From contig JAEWWY010000579.1 in the NCBI GenBank assembly GCA_023458835.1, positions 1-6,120 of the forward strand: DNA of 6,120 nucleotides. Reading direction: 5' to 3'. How positions within the stretch are numbered: the stretch's first letter is position 1; each line of letters begins with the position of its first letter. The notes under the pieces were generated by a model, which saw nothing but the letters and a program-made list of their open reading frames with translations, was not told the origin of the DNA and ran no database searches. The DNA is from Bacillota bacterium (GTDB taxonomy: Bacteria; Bacillota; Clostridia; Christensenellales; Aristaeellaceae). Positions 1 through 5,890 of the stretch are shown one piece after another. Made by a program: the position numbers and the translations under genes.

Positions 1-1659
1 TGTGGTCTCGAAGAAAAAGTTGGCGCGGCGTGCCTCATATCGCGCATGCACCATAAGGCTGCTGCTGCCGTGCTTGCCCTGCAGGCGGAGCACAAAGTCG
101 GCCGCGCGGTTAAAGCGCAGCCCCGCGTCCGGAAAAGTGCTGCTTCCAGACTTTGGCGTCGTGTCGATGGGGATGTACAGCGGCGTGTCGGGAGATACAT
201 CGCCGGTGACGCACAGGTACAGCCCTTCCTCGTCATACTGGGCATACAGCTTCCGTCCGTCCTGCTCGATCAATGGCTCCATCCCGCCCCATTCGGCGGA
301 ATCCCCGTCCACCGTCACAAGGCGTGCCGTTTCCCCAGGGTCAAAGGCCAGCAGGCCGTTGCCCTGCGCGTTGGTTTGCAGATCATGCCACATCTGCGCG
401 TGCGTAAGTTCCACCGCGTACGAAGTGTTCCACGTGCGCTGCCCCCAGTTATCCGCAAAACCCGAGATGACTGCTCCGCTGCAGCCGGAGGCTACGATGT
501 CGTCATACGCCTTTACCAGCATCTCCCCTTGGCGGCGCTCGGTCAGCCGGTCTCCGTACTGAAGGCTGTCGATGCCGCGCGCCGACGAGTAGCCATAGCT
601 GACGATGACGACCGGCATCGTATGGTACTCGGCCAGCAACTGTGTATAGCCCTCATAGTACAGGCCGCGATCCACGCGGCTGGATATATCGCTCAACTTT
701 TGCAACTGGTCCTTCGACAAGTACGCCCAGAAGTTCGGGCAGAATACGTATGCCCGGTACGCGGCGAACAGCCCCGGCTCAAACAGCTCCGTACCCTCGA
801 TCTGCTCGATATCCAGTTGATTGAATTTGGCGATCCGCTTGGCGTATTGCTGCTCGTAGGCGAACGGGTCGTGCTGCGGGTCGTTAATGAAGCTGATTAG
901 CCGCTGCGCCTTGTACTTTCTGCTCTCGTAGCTTGCCAGCCGATCCATCACCCGGGCGAGCATCGCTTCGAACGCCGTGGCCCCTTCCTTCGTGCGGATG
1001 TATTCCCCAGCGTACGAGCTCGGGCGGCCCCGGTGGTCGGTGTAGGCGATGGTGGCGGCGTTCCACTCTTGCCCTACGATGAAGCCCAGCACCCAGGCGG
1101 ATACGTCTTTGCGGTAGGTGCCGCTGCCTTTGGCGTTGTTAAGGGCGATATTCTTCCGCCCGTGGATCACGTCCACCACGTCCATCGCGTCGCGCAAAAG
1201 GCTCTGCGCGAAGCCCATGTCGTACGCGTCGCCGGCGCTGTTATTCATCTGATCTGTCACGCGGATGGATTGCAGCAGGTATAGGGGCTGCCTGCTGCTG
1301 GTGTTATAGGTATGCAGCGCGTTATAAAACGCGTCGTCCATCACGGTGTATACGCGGATGGTATTGGCCCCCAATTCGCCGATCTGCTCCATCCAATGAA
1401 GATACATCGCCTCATCGGGCTGATGATCGGTGGGGAGAAAGCCGGGCAAACTGCTGTTCAGCACCACGCCGCGCACCTGAAACGGCTGCCAGGCCCCATC
1501 CGCGCCGCGCATGTAAAGGTCCTTCCCCCTGGCTTTGAACTGCACCGTTACAGGCGCGCTGGGATTCAGATCAATGTAAAAACCCTGGTAGTAAAACGCG
1601 TACCACATCCACAAGCCCAGCAGCGCCAGCATGGCGGCGGCGATTACAAATTTCTTCAT
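1..1659 (-). CDS. Membrane-anchored glycoside hydrolase-like protein with C-terminal CBM9-like domain (3' end outside window)
   Basis: Starts at ATG 1659-1657 and stays open for 553 codons to the window edge, so the C-terminus is missing. Residues 4-24 form a hydrophobic signal anchor without a lipobox, so the bulk is probably outside the membrane. Residues about 60-430 read as a clan GH-A-like TIM barrel: RGVVLNSSLPGFLP near 64-77, GANTIRVYT near 97-105, and WVLGFIVGQEWN near 189-199, where Glu198 is the likely acid/base. A later strand (PVVIVSYGYSS, 349-359) carries Ser354 where such barrels normally have the nucleophile Glu. From about 450 a second domain begins with VDGDSAEW, the opening of CBM9/DOMON-like sugar-binding sandwiches. 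A good ribosome site (GAGGA, 1671-1667, 7-base spacing) fixes the start. The gene follows cotH-like by 12 bases, so it is the fifth operon gene. Substrate unknown; it may bind rather than cut glycan. Confidence 0.85.
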   Translation of the reverse strand, partial: MKKFVIAAAMLALLGLWMWYAFYYQGFYIDLNPSAPVTVQFKARGKDLYMRGADGAWQPFQVRGVVLNSSLPGFLPTDHQPDEAMYLHWMEQIGELGANTIRVYTVMDDAFYNALHTYNTSSRQPLYLLQSIRVTDQMNNSAGDAYDMGFAQSLLRDAMDVVDVIHGRKNIALNNAKGSGTYRKDVSAWVLGFIVGQEWNAATIAYTDHRGRPSSYAGEYIRTKEGATAFEAMLARVMDRLASYESRKYKAQRLISFINDPQHDPFAYEQQYAKRIAKFNQLDIEQIEGTELFEPGLFAAYRAYVFCPNFWAYLSKDQLQKLSDISSRVDRGLYYEGYTQLLAEYHTMPVVIVSYGYSSARGIDSLQYGDRLTERRQGEMLVKAYDDIVASGCSGAVISGFADNWGQRTWNTSYAVELTHAQMWHDLQTNAQGNGLLAFDPGETARLVTVDGDSAEWGGMEPLIEQDGRKLYAQYDEEGLYLCVTGDVSPDTPLYIPIDTTPKSGSSTFPDAGLRFNRAADFVLRLQGKHGSSSLMVHARYEARRANFFFETT

Positions 1660-1671
1660 ACCCCGTTCCTC

Positions 1672-3156
1672 TTACTGAATCAGGATGTTGGCATTCTTGC
1701 TGTCCTGACAGTATTGCTTTAGCGTTTCGATGTGTTCGTCCAGCCATCGCCCCCGTGCGATGATGAACGACTTGAACTGCTGAACCGACTCCGCGTGCGT
1801 TGCGTGGTTGCGCTCCACCGGAATCAGATAATCCAAGCCGTTGTAGTCTTCCAGGTCGAATGCGCGATCCCATTTTTGATAGTTGCGCCCTACCGCGTCG
1901 CCAAGATACGTCACCGTCTCATCGATGGTGCGCAGCAGGTATTCCTCGTTCAGCGCCCCCTCACGCAGGCGGCGGTATTCGTCGATCACCCGGTTGACGA
2001 ATATCTCGTCCATCAGCAGCACTGAGAACCACGGCGCGTTTTGCATCGTAAAGCCCTGCTCGTCCCAGGCACGGTCGATGTAATTGTCGCCCGCGTTGTC
2101 AAAATCCCAGACGGCCAGGCCTACCTTGCCGCGCACGTCCTTATACAGGAAGGTCGAGTAGCGGCCTGCATCCACATTGCGGAAGAATTCGTTGAGCACA
2201 AAATACCGCGCGAACGAATTCAGGTCAAGGTATTTGAAATAGCCCTTCTTCGCATCGCTCAGGTCGGCTGAATACAGCGTCTTCTCGATCTTGCTGATGG
2301 TCTGTTCGATGTGTTCCATGCGCCCCGGCGTGATAAGCTTTTTGCCCGGATACCGCACGTCCAGCGCCGAGAGATCGGCCCGGTAGGTGTAATAGGTAAA
2401 ATTGTTCAGCCTTTGGTCGCCCTTGCTCGCGCGATCCCAGCGCACGATGAAGCTGGTAATATTCTTGCCATCGTCCGGCTTTCTTAACGATACGCGGCCC
2501 TGTCCCCTGGTAATGGGTTCCACAAGGAGGTACACCCCGTGGTATTCTCCATTAACAAACAGCTCCACAAAGCGCACGTTGGGAGCATAAGGCATTACCT
2601 CGCCCGCAATGTTATAGCCCAGGTAGTTGCGCACCAGCGTACGGTCGATCCACGGGCCGTGCAGCACCCATTCATCGTGGGCGGGCAAACCGCAAAGCGA
2701 TTGGGGGTTCTCGCTGTGCCCGTCCTCCCCAACCAGCGAGATGGCATACGATTTTTTGTAAAACCAGCGGGAGTAGTTGCCCCGATAGCGGATGCGCGCG
2801 CGGCTTAACATTTGAGCAGTGTCGGAAAGCCGGTTGGCGCTCCCACCATCGTACATCGCCAGGTCGGCGGTGATTCGCGTATCTCCGTCCTCCGCCAGCG
2901 TGTACAGCTTGATGCCGTCCTCATCATTTTTGTTGCGTTCGCCCGGTACGTTCTGCCCATTCGTCTGGATCGTGAGGATGGGCAGATGCGTCACGAAACC
3001 CGCCTCGCCCTTTGGGATCCCGCCCGGCTGCATCGCGGTGCGGTGCTGGTACACGCGGGTGTAGGCCGTTTTGCCGGAAAGCGCAGAAAATATACCCCCG
3101 GCCGCCAGCGCCAGCACGGTCAGCATCATCATCATTTGTCCGCTTCGTTTAAGCAT
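1672..3156 (-). CDS. CotH-family protein kinase, membrane-anchored
   Basis: 494 residues from ATG 3156. CotH proteins are atypical kinases; Bacillus subtilis CotH phosphorylates spore coat proteins. Residues 8-28 form a hydrophobic anchor after a basic N-terminus (MLKRSGQ), so the kinase domain probably faces outward. Family landmarks in order: RIRYRGNYSRWFYKKSYAIS (121-140, with the nucleotide-binding type lysines 134-135), GLPAHDEWVLHGPWIDRTLVRN (156-177), FVNGEYHGVYLLVEPI (200-215, Glu213), NEFFRNVDAGRYSTFLYKD (322-340), and the metal-binding type WDFDNAGDN (350-358, Asp351 and Asp353). All expected acidic and basic positions look intact. The frame is open upstream to 3288, but that extension lies inside the DUF4956 gene; ATG 3156 sits 4 bases after that gene's stop. 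The ribosome site is poor (AAGG, 2 bases from ATG), suggesting coupled re-initiation. Its target may be another protein or a polymer of this locus. Confidence 0.92.
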   Translation of the reverse strand: MLKRSGQMMMMLTVLALAAGGIFSALSGKTAYTRVYQHRTAMQPGGIPKGEAGFVTHLPILTIQTNGQNVPGERNKNDEDGIKLYTLAEDGDTRITADLAMYDGGSANRLSDTAQMLSRARIRYRGNYSRWFYKKSYAISLVGEDGHSENPQSLCGLPAHDEWVLHGPWIDRTLVRNYLGYNIAGEVMPYAPNVRFVELFVNGEYHGVYLLVEPITRGQGRVSLRKPDDGKNITSFIVRWDRASKGDQRLNNFTYYTYRADLSALDVRYPGKKLITPGRMEHIEQTISKIEKTLYSADLSDAKKGYFKYLDLNSFARYFVLNEFFRNVDAGRYSTFLYKDVRGKVGLAVWDFDNAGDNYIDRAWDEQGFTMQNAPWFSVLLMDEIFVNRVIDEYRRLREGALNEEYLLRTIDETVTYLGDAVGRNYQKWDRAFDLEDYNGLDYLIPVERNHATHAESVQQFKSFIIARGRWLDEHIETLKQYCQDSKNANILIQ

Positions 3157-3160
3157 TGCC

Positions 3161-3838
3161 TTAGCCCGTGATCTCGTCGCTCTGCGCGACGATGTTGACA
3201 TATTCGATGCCGCCCAATGCGTACATCTTCTGAACGATATTGCCCTGCGTTTTGTGTGCGGAGTCATATGTACTGCGGTCGAGCTCAAAGATCATCTCCA
3301 CCGCGTCGGGGGTGGTATTCTTGACCCGCATCAGCGCCTTCGCGCGGTAGATTTGGAACACAAGCCCCTCGATCTCAATCTCCTTGCCCCCTTCGCCGCG
3401 CACGATCAGCAGCATACGGTTTTCATTGCGCACGCGCCCCAGAAGCATAAGCACCACAAACACCGCCGCCGTACCGATGCCCGCGACCACGTAATCGCCT
3501 ACGCCGCAGCAGATGCCTACCACGATGGTCCAGAAGATGTACGTTGTGTCGCGCGCGTCCTTGAGCGCCGTGCGGAAGCGCACGATGGACAGGGCGCCCA
3601 CCATGCCCAGCGACAGCGCCACGTTGTTGCCGATGACCGTCATGACAGTGGCCGTCAGCACGGTGAGCGTCAGAAGCGTCACATTGAACTTTTTGCTGTA
3701 TGTTGTGCCCGCGTGTGTATACCAGTACGACAGGTAGATAATCAACCCAAACAGAACCGACGCCAGGATGTTGAGAATAAGGTCGTTAAAAGTCAGCGTC
3801 CGGTTCTGCTCCAAAATGGTGCGCAGGACGTCCTTCAT
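3161..3838 (-). CDS. DUF4956 domain membrane protein
   Basis: 225 residues, about the normal size of the family. Hydrophobic segments lie near 21-39, 53-70, 101-119 and 120-134, implying four membrane passes, followed by a soluble region of about 90 residues (135-225) with mixed strand and helix character. The central signature LGMVGALSIVRFRTALKDARDTTY (77-100) is the strongly conserved core of DUF4956 and joins the second and third segments. The molecular function is not established; inference from its constant VTC and CotH neighbours is that it is a membrane partner or conduit for what those enzymes make. ATG 3838 has an excellent ribosome site (GGGAG, 3852-3848, 9-base spacing). It begins 27 bases after the VTC gene and ends 4 bases before the CotH gene, so all three are co-transcribed. 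Confidence 0.93.
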   Translation of the reverse strand: MKDVLRTILEQNRTLTFNDLILNILASVLFGLIIYLSYWYTHAGTTYSKKFNVTLLTLTVLTATVMTVIGNNVALSLGMVGALSIVRFRTALKDARDTTYIFWTIVVGICCGVGDYVVAGIGTAAVFVVLMLLGRVRNENRMLLIVRGEGGKEIEIEGLVFQIYRAKALMRVKNTTPDAVEMIFELDRSTYDSAHKTQGNIVQKMYALGGIEYVNIVAQSDEITG

Positions 3839-3865
3839 AGTATTTTACTCCCATTGCTGTGTGTA

Positions 3866-4561
3866 TTAGAATCGATAATGGGTGGTTACGGCCCGGCTCA
3901 GGCTATACTTGCCTACCGACAGCTCGCTTAAGTTCACAGTTGTTAACATATCCTTGATATAGCTCAGCAAAAATCCGTTGTACTTGACTTCCAGCACTAC
4001 CAGATACGGGTCCAGCAGGGTATACTGCAGGAGGTTTGCACAGAAGATATCGAAATTCGCCTCGGTGCCCGTAATGTGGTGGTCGAACGTGATGCGAATC
4101 TGGTTCTCCTTGGCCATAAACGCTTTGCGGCGGTATTCCACCACCGCCTTGGGCAGGTAGCACTGGGTATGCATCAGGGCATAACACTCGGCGGCAAAGG
4201 GGTCCGGATACTTGAGCAGCACCCCGTACCGCCCCCGGCAGAGCGCGGCCCCATCCTCACGCGATACGCGAAGGGAACGTTTCTTTTGGTTGCTGCCCTG
4301 CTTTTGCTTCATTTCCAGCATGGCGTAGGGCATATGGGGTCCGTAGTTGCGCAGCCGGATCTTGCGCCGCACCTCCACCCCATCCTCCTTCTCCACGTAA
4401 TCCTTCTCTTCCAGCGTGTCGAAGTAGAGCGAGCGGATGGAGTAGCCGTCACCCGCGCTATGCTTGTCCAAATGCAGCGCCTGCGTAAGCGTGTGGCTCA
4501 GCTCATAGTATTTGGTCAGGGAAATCAGATATTTCTTCTCTTGGCGAAGCACTTCATTCAT
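3866..4561 (-). CDS. VTC domain protein (polyphosphate polymerase-like triphosphate tunnel enzyme)
   Basis: 231 residues, a stand-alone VTC domain without the SPX or membrane parts of yeast Vtc4, as usual in bacteria. The yeast enzyme makes polyphosphate from ATP inside a beta-barrel tunnel. The tunnel residues are all recognisable: RQEKKY (6-11), SIRSLYFDT (41-49), IRLRNYG (68-74, Arg69 and Arg71 matching the paired arginines of Vtc4), MLEMKQK (81-87), KKRSLR (93-98), EYRRKAF (142-148), IRITFD (155-160), LEVKYNGFL (190-198, Glu191 as metal ligand) and GKYSLS (217-222). No signal peptide or membrane segment, so it should be cytoplasmic. ATG 4561 is chosen over TTG 4567 because the GGGAG site (4576-4572) is 10 bases away. 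It overlaps the lipoprotein stop by 8 bases (ATGAATGA), predicting translational coupling. Conserved residues suggest an active enzyme; the in vivo product is unproven. Confidence 0.93.
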   Translation of the reverse strand: MNEVLRQEKKYLISLTKYYELSHTLTQALHLDKHSAGDGYSIRSLYFDTLEEKDYVEKEDGVEVRRKIRLRNYGPHMPYAMLEMKQKQGSNQKKRSLRVSREDGAALCRGRYGVLLKYPDPFAAECYALMHTQCYLPKAVVEYRRKAFMAKENQIRITFDHHITGTEANFDIFCANLLQYTLLDPYLVVLEVKYNGFLLSYIKDMLTTVNLSELSVGKYSLSRAVTTHYRF

Positions 4562-5432
4562 GGGCAATCATCTCCCGCAAGGTGGCGTAGTCATGCAAGG
4601 CAAAGGAAAGCCCGTCATCATTGAAATAAGCCAGAAGTTTGTCACGGCTATCCCACACGGCGGGCAAGCCATCCCGGTGGTAGGTATTGCGCTCGGTCAG
4701 GTCATGGGATCCGGGCGGCTGCAATTCGTAGATATGGATCAGCCGCTTGCCTGCCCGCTTGGCGGCAGCCATCTCCGTCTTAATCTGGCCGATCTCGTCC
4801 TTCTTCTGGTAGTTCATTACGGCTACCGCATCGCATGCCTCTTCGATCAGCGCATTCAGTTGAGCGGTATATCCCTTGGTGTCAAAGAAATACGGGATGC
4901 ACACGATCAGCGGAACGCCTGCTTCCTGCGCGTAGGCATAGGTCTTGCGCAGGGCAGCCAGGTACTTATCCATCGTGCGCTCCGGCTTGGCCTTATAGGC
5001 ATCCGTCAGGTATGGCTCCACGTCCAGCATCAGACCGGCCGGGCCCGCGTCGCCCAATTGCGCCCGCAGTGCCGCCACGCGGTCCACTTCCTCCAGCATC
5101 CGCCTGGCAGCGGTATCCAGCCCCCATTCCGGCTGGCCGGCCAGCACGTACACGTCGATCTGCAATTCCTTTGCCCGCTTCAAAAAAGACGGGGCGGCTT
5201 TTGCATTCATAAGTTGGTATACCTCGTTTGCACCCACTTGAAGCAGGATATCAAACATTTTCTCACGCGCTTCTTCCTCAGCCATGTTCTTTGTGTGCCA
5301 AGAGAACACACCCAGCCGTGCGCGGGCTGGAGTTTGCGTGGGCTGCGCCTTGGGTTCGCCCAATGCGCAGCCGGCCAGCAAGGCGGTACAAAGAACCGCT
5401 GAAATGAACTTGAAAAGGCGAATGTATAACAT
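4554..5432 (-). CDS. Lipoprotein with TIM-barrel glycosidase-like domain
   Basis: 292 residues from ATG 5432. A lipoprotein signal peptide is plain: basic start (MLYIRLFKF), hydrophobic stretch, lipobox LAGC with Cys22 as the lipidation site, then a Pro/Thr/Ala-rich linker to about residue 38. The body (39-292) reads as an alternating beta/alpha barrel: ARLGVFSWH (37-45), QIDVYVLAGQPEW (91-103), GLMLDVEPYL (133-142), PLIVCIPYFFD (174-184), AVAVMNYQKKD (202-212) and RLIHIYELQP (230-239). The Asp137-x-Glu139 pair after a hydrophobic strand and the later MNY resemble GH18-like and other sugar-hydrolase barrels, so Glu139 is the best catalytic candidate. I do not recognise a specific family. An in-frame ATG at 5474 would add 14 polar residues before the signal peptide and lacks a ribosome site, so 5432 is preferred; its own site (CAGG, 4 bases away) is modest. 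First gene of the operon. Confidence 0.82.
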   Translation of the reverse strand: MLYIRLFKFISAVLCTALLAGCALGEPKAQPTQTPARARLGVFSWHTKNMAEEEAREKMFDILLQVGANEVYQLMNAKAAPSFLKRAKELQIDVYVLAGQPEWGLDTAARRMLEEVDRVAALRAQLGDAGPAGLMLDVEPYLTDAYKAKPERTMDKYLAALRKTYAYAQEAGVPLIVCIPYFFDTKGYTAQLNALIEEACDAVAVMNYQKKDEIGQIKTEMAAAKRAGKRLIHIYELQPPGSHDLTERNTYHRDGLPAVWDSRDKLLAYFNDDGLSFALHDYATLREMIAHE

Positions 5433-5550
5433 GGTACCTGTCGCTTTCTCCGCGCTATGCGTACAGAGCGGCATTTGTGCTTTTTGCGGACTTGGGAATG
5501 GAATTGCAGCAATGTTGCGCGGGCATCAATTTGGGAGGGAATATGCAGTA

Positions 5551-5579
5551 TGTATACAATATTTGTGTGTACTTGTCAA
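5551..5579 (-). promoter_or_regulatory. Sigma-A promoter of the five-gene operon
   Basis: Reading the minus strand, a perfect -35 hexamer TTGACA (5579-5574) is followed by a 17-base spacer and the -10 hexamer TATACA (5556-5551), five of six matches to consensus. Transcription should start near 5544, giving a leader of about 110 bases before the lipoprotein ATG at 5432. This is the only near-consensus minus-strand promoter I found upstream of the operon, and the gaps between the five genes are too short for obvious internal ones. No clear operator dyad overlaps it. Confidence 0.8.
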
Positions 5580-5590
5580 GCAAGCTGCAA

Positions 5591-5632
5591 GCCGTCCAGG
5601 GCCAACGGCATCTGCGGCCTGTTTCTTGGACG
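5591..5632. repeat. Imperfect inverted repeats
   Basis: Two alternative pairings are visible: CGTCCA (5593-5598) with TGGACG (5627-5632), enclosing a GGCC/GGCC pair, and GCCGT (5591-5595) with ACGGC (5605-5609). The arms are short and compete with each other. This stretch may be the flank of the stronger hairpin element that begins about 15 bases further right, or coincidental structure in GC-rich DNA. Confidence 0.4.
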
Positions 5633-5641
5633 CTGGGGCCG

Positions 5642-5701
5642 AAGGTTTCCAAAGGGCGGCGGTCAAGCCCTTTGGTCGCCCCGCAGGGGCGAAATACCCT
5701 T
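5642..5701. repeat. Double-hairpin palindromic element, possible dispersed intergenic repeat
   Basis: Two perfect hairpins stand directly against each other: a 9-bp stem CCAAAGGGC (5649-5657) / GCCCTTTGG (5667-5675) with a 9-base loop, and a 7-bp stem TCGCCCC (5676-5682) / GGGGCGA (5686-5692) with a 3-base loop. The outer bases can add a third, imperfect arm: AAGG (5642-5645) with CCTT (5698-5701) and TTT (5646-5648) with AAA (5692-5694). Neither strand shows a following T-run, and it lies outside both predicted transcripts, so a simple terminator is unlikely. Its style resembles short palindromic repeats scattered between genes in clostridial genomes, but copy number cannot be judged here. 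Confidence 0.6.
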
Positions 5702-5828
5702 GAAAACGATACAACAAAGTACGTTGAAATAGCTTAGGTATGCCATACAGGTCAAAATTCAGGCGGGCAGCACATGAGCAGTTCTGATCATGGCCCGATG
5801 AATTATCATGTTCTCCCTTAGTATTGGC

Positions 5829-5859
5829 TTGACATTGACACGATGTCATGCTTTATAAT
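5829..5859 (+). promoter_or_regulatory. MerR-type promoter with 19-bp spacer and operator dyad
   Basis: Perfect hexamers TTGACA (5829-5834) and TATAAT (5854-5859) are separated by 19 bases, two more than the sigma-A optimum. This over-long spacer is the signature of promoters that MerR-family activators untwist. The spacer holds a perfect inverted repeat TGACA-CGA-TGTCA (5836-5848), and an overlapping wider pairing TGACAT (5830-5835) / ATGTCA (5843-5848) also exists. A second TTGACA at 5835-5840 would leave only 13 bases, so it cannot serve as the -35. The start of transcription should be near 5866, 25 bases before the MerR gene, implying autoregulation. Confidence 0.82.
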
Positions 5860-5874
5860 CATCTTAAAACATTT

Positions 5875-5880
5875 GGAAGG
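5875..5880 (+). promoter_or_regulatory. Ribosome binding site deciding the MerR start
   Basis: GGAAGG lies 10 bases before GTG 5891. An ATG at 5883 is closer but in the wrong frame, and an in-frame ATG at 5843 lies inside the promoter before the expected transcription start, so GTG 5891 is the best start. Confidence 0.65.
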
Positions 5881-5890
5881 CGATGAATTT

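Larger units (their letters stand above)
5580..5828. other. Intergenic DNA between divergent promoters, rich in inverted repeats, no gene
   Basis: This stretch lies upstream of both called promoters. Open frames crossing it have no ribosome site and no recognisable protein character. It holds inverted repeats at 5591-5632, the paired hairpins at 5649-5692, and small dyads closer to the MerR promoter: CATGA-N10-TCATG (5773-5792) and ATGA-N4-TCAT (5798-5809). From about 5700 to 5828 the base composition becomes clearly more AT-rich than the genes. No terminator with a T-run is visible. Confidence 0.6.

Noticed and set aside
46..900. Long plus-strand open frame antisense to the partial glycosidase-like gene
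   Set aside because: It mirrors the GC-biased codon pattern of the minus-strand gene, has no ribosome site and no recognisable protein features.
3157..3288. N-terminal extension of the CotH protein by 44 residues
   Set aside because: The extension lies inside the DUF4956 coding region and would place a basic, low-complexity stretch before the natural anchor.
3071..3931. Plus-strand open frame of 286 codons crossing the CotH, DUF4956 and VTC genes
   Set aside because: It spans three clear minus-strand genes and their gaps, and its protein is His/Arg-rich without domain character: a shadow frame.
4512..5402. Plus-strand open frame of 296 codons opposite the lipoprotein gene
   Set aside because: The minus strand encodes a lipobox signal and barrel strands, while this frame has neither a ribosome site nor a family signature.
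5433..5474. Lipoprotein start at ATG 5474
   Set aside because: It adds 14 polar residues before the signal peptide and has no ribosome site; ATG 5432 gives a standard lipoprotein N-terminus.
5455..5526. 23-codon upstream open frame in the operon leader
   Set aside because: It has no ribosome site and no regulatory peptide pattern such as a codon run, so nothing supports translation.
5649..5692. Hairpins read as a Rho-independent terminator
   Set aside because: No T-run follows on either strand, and both predicted promoters transcribe away from it.
5720..5756. Possible second minus-strand promoter (TTGACC, 18-base spacer, TATTTC)
   Set aside because: The -10 is poor, and the much better promoter at 5551-5579 lies closer to the operon.
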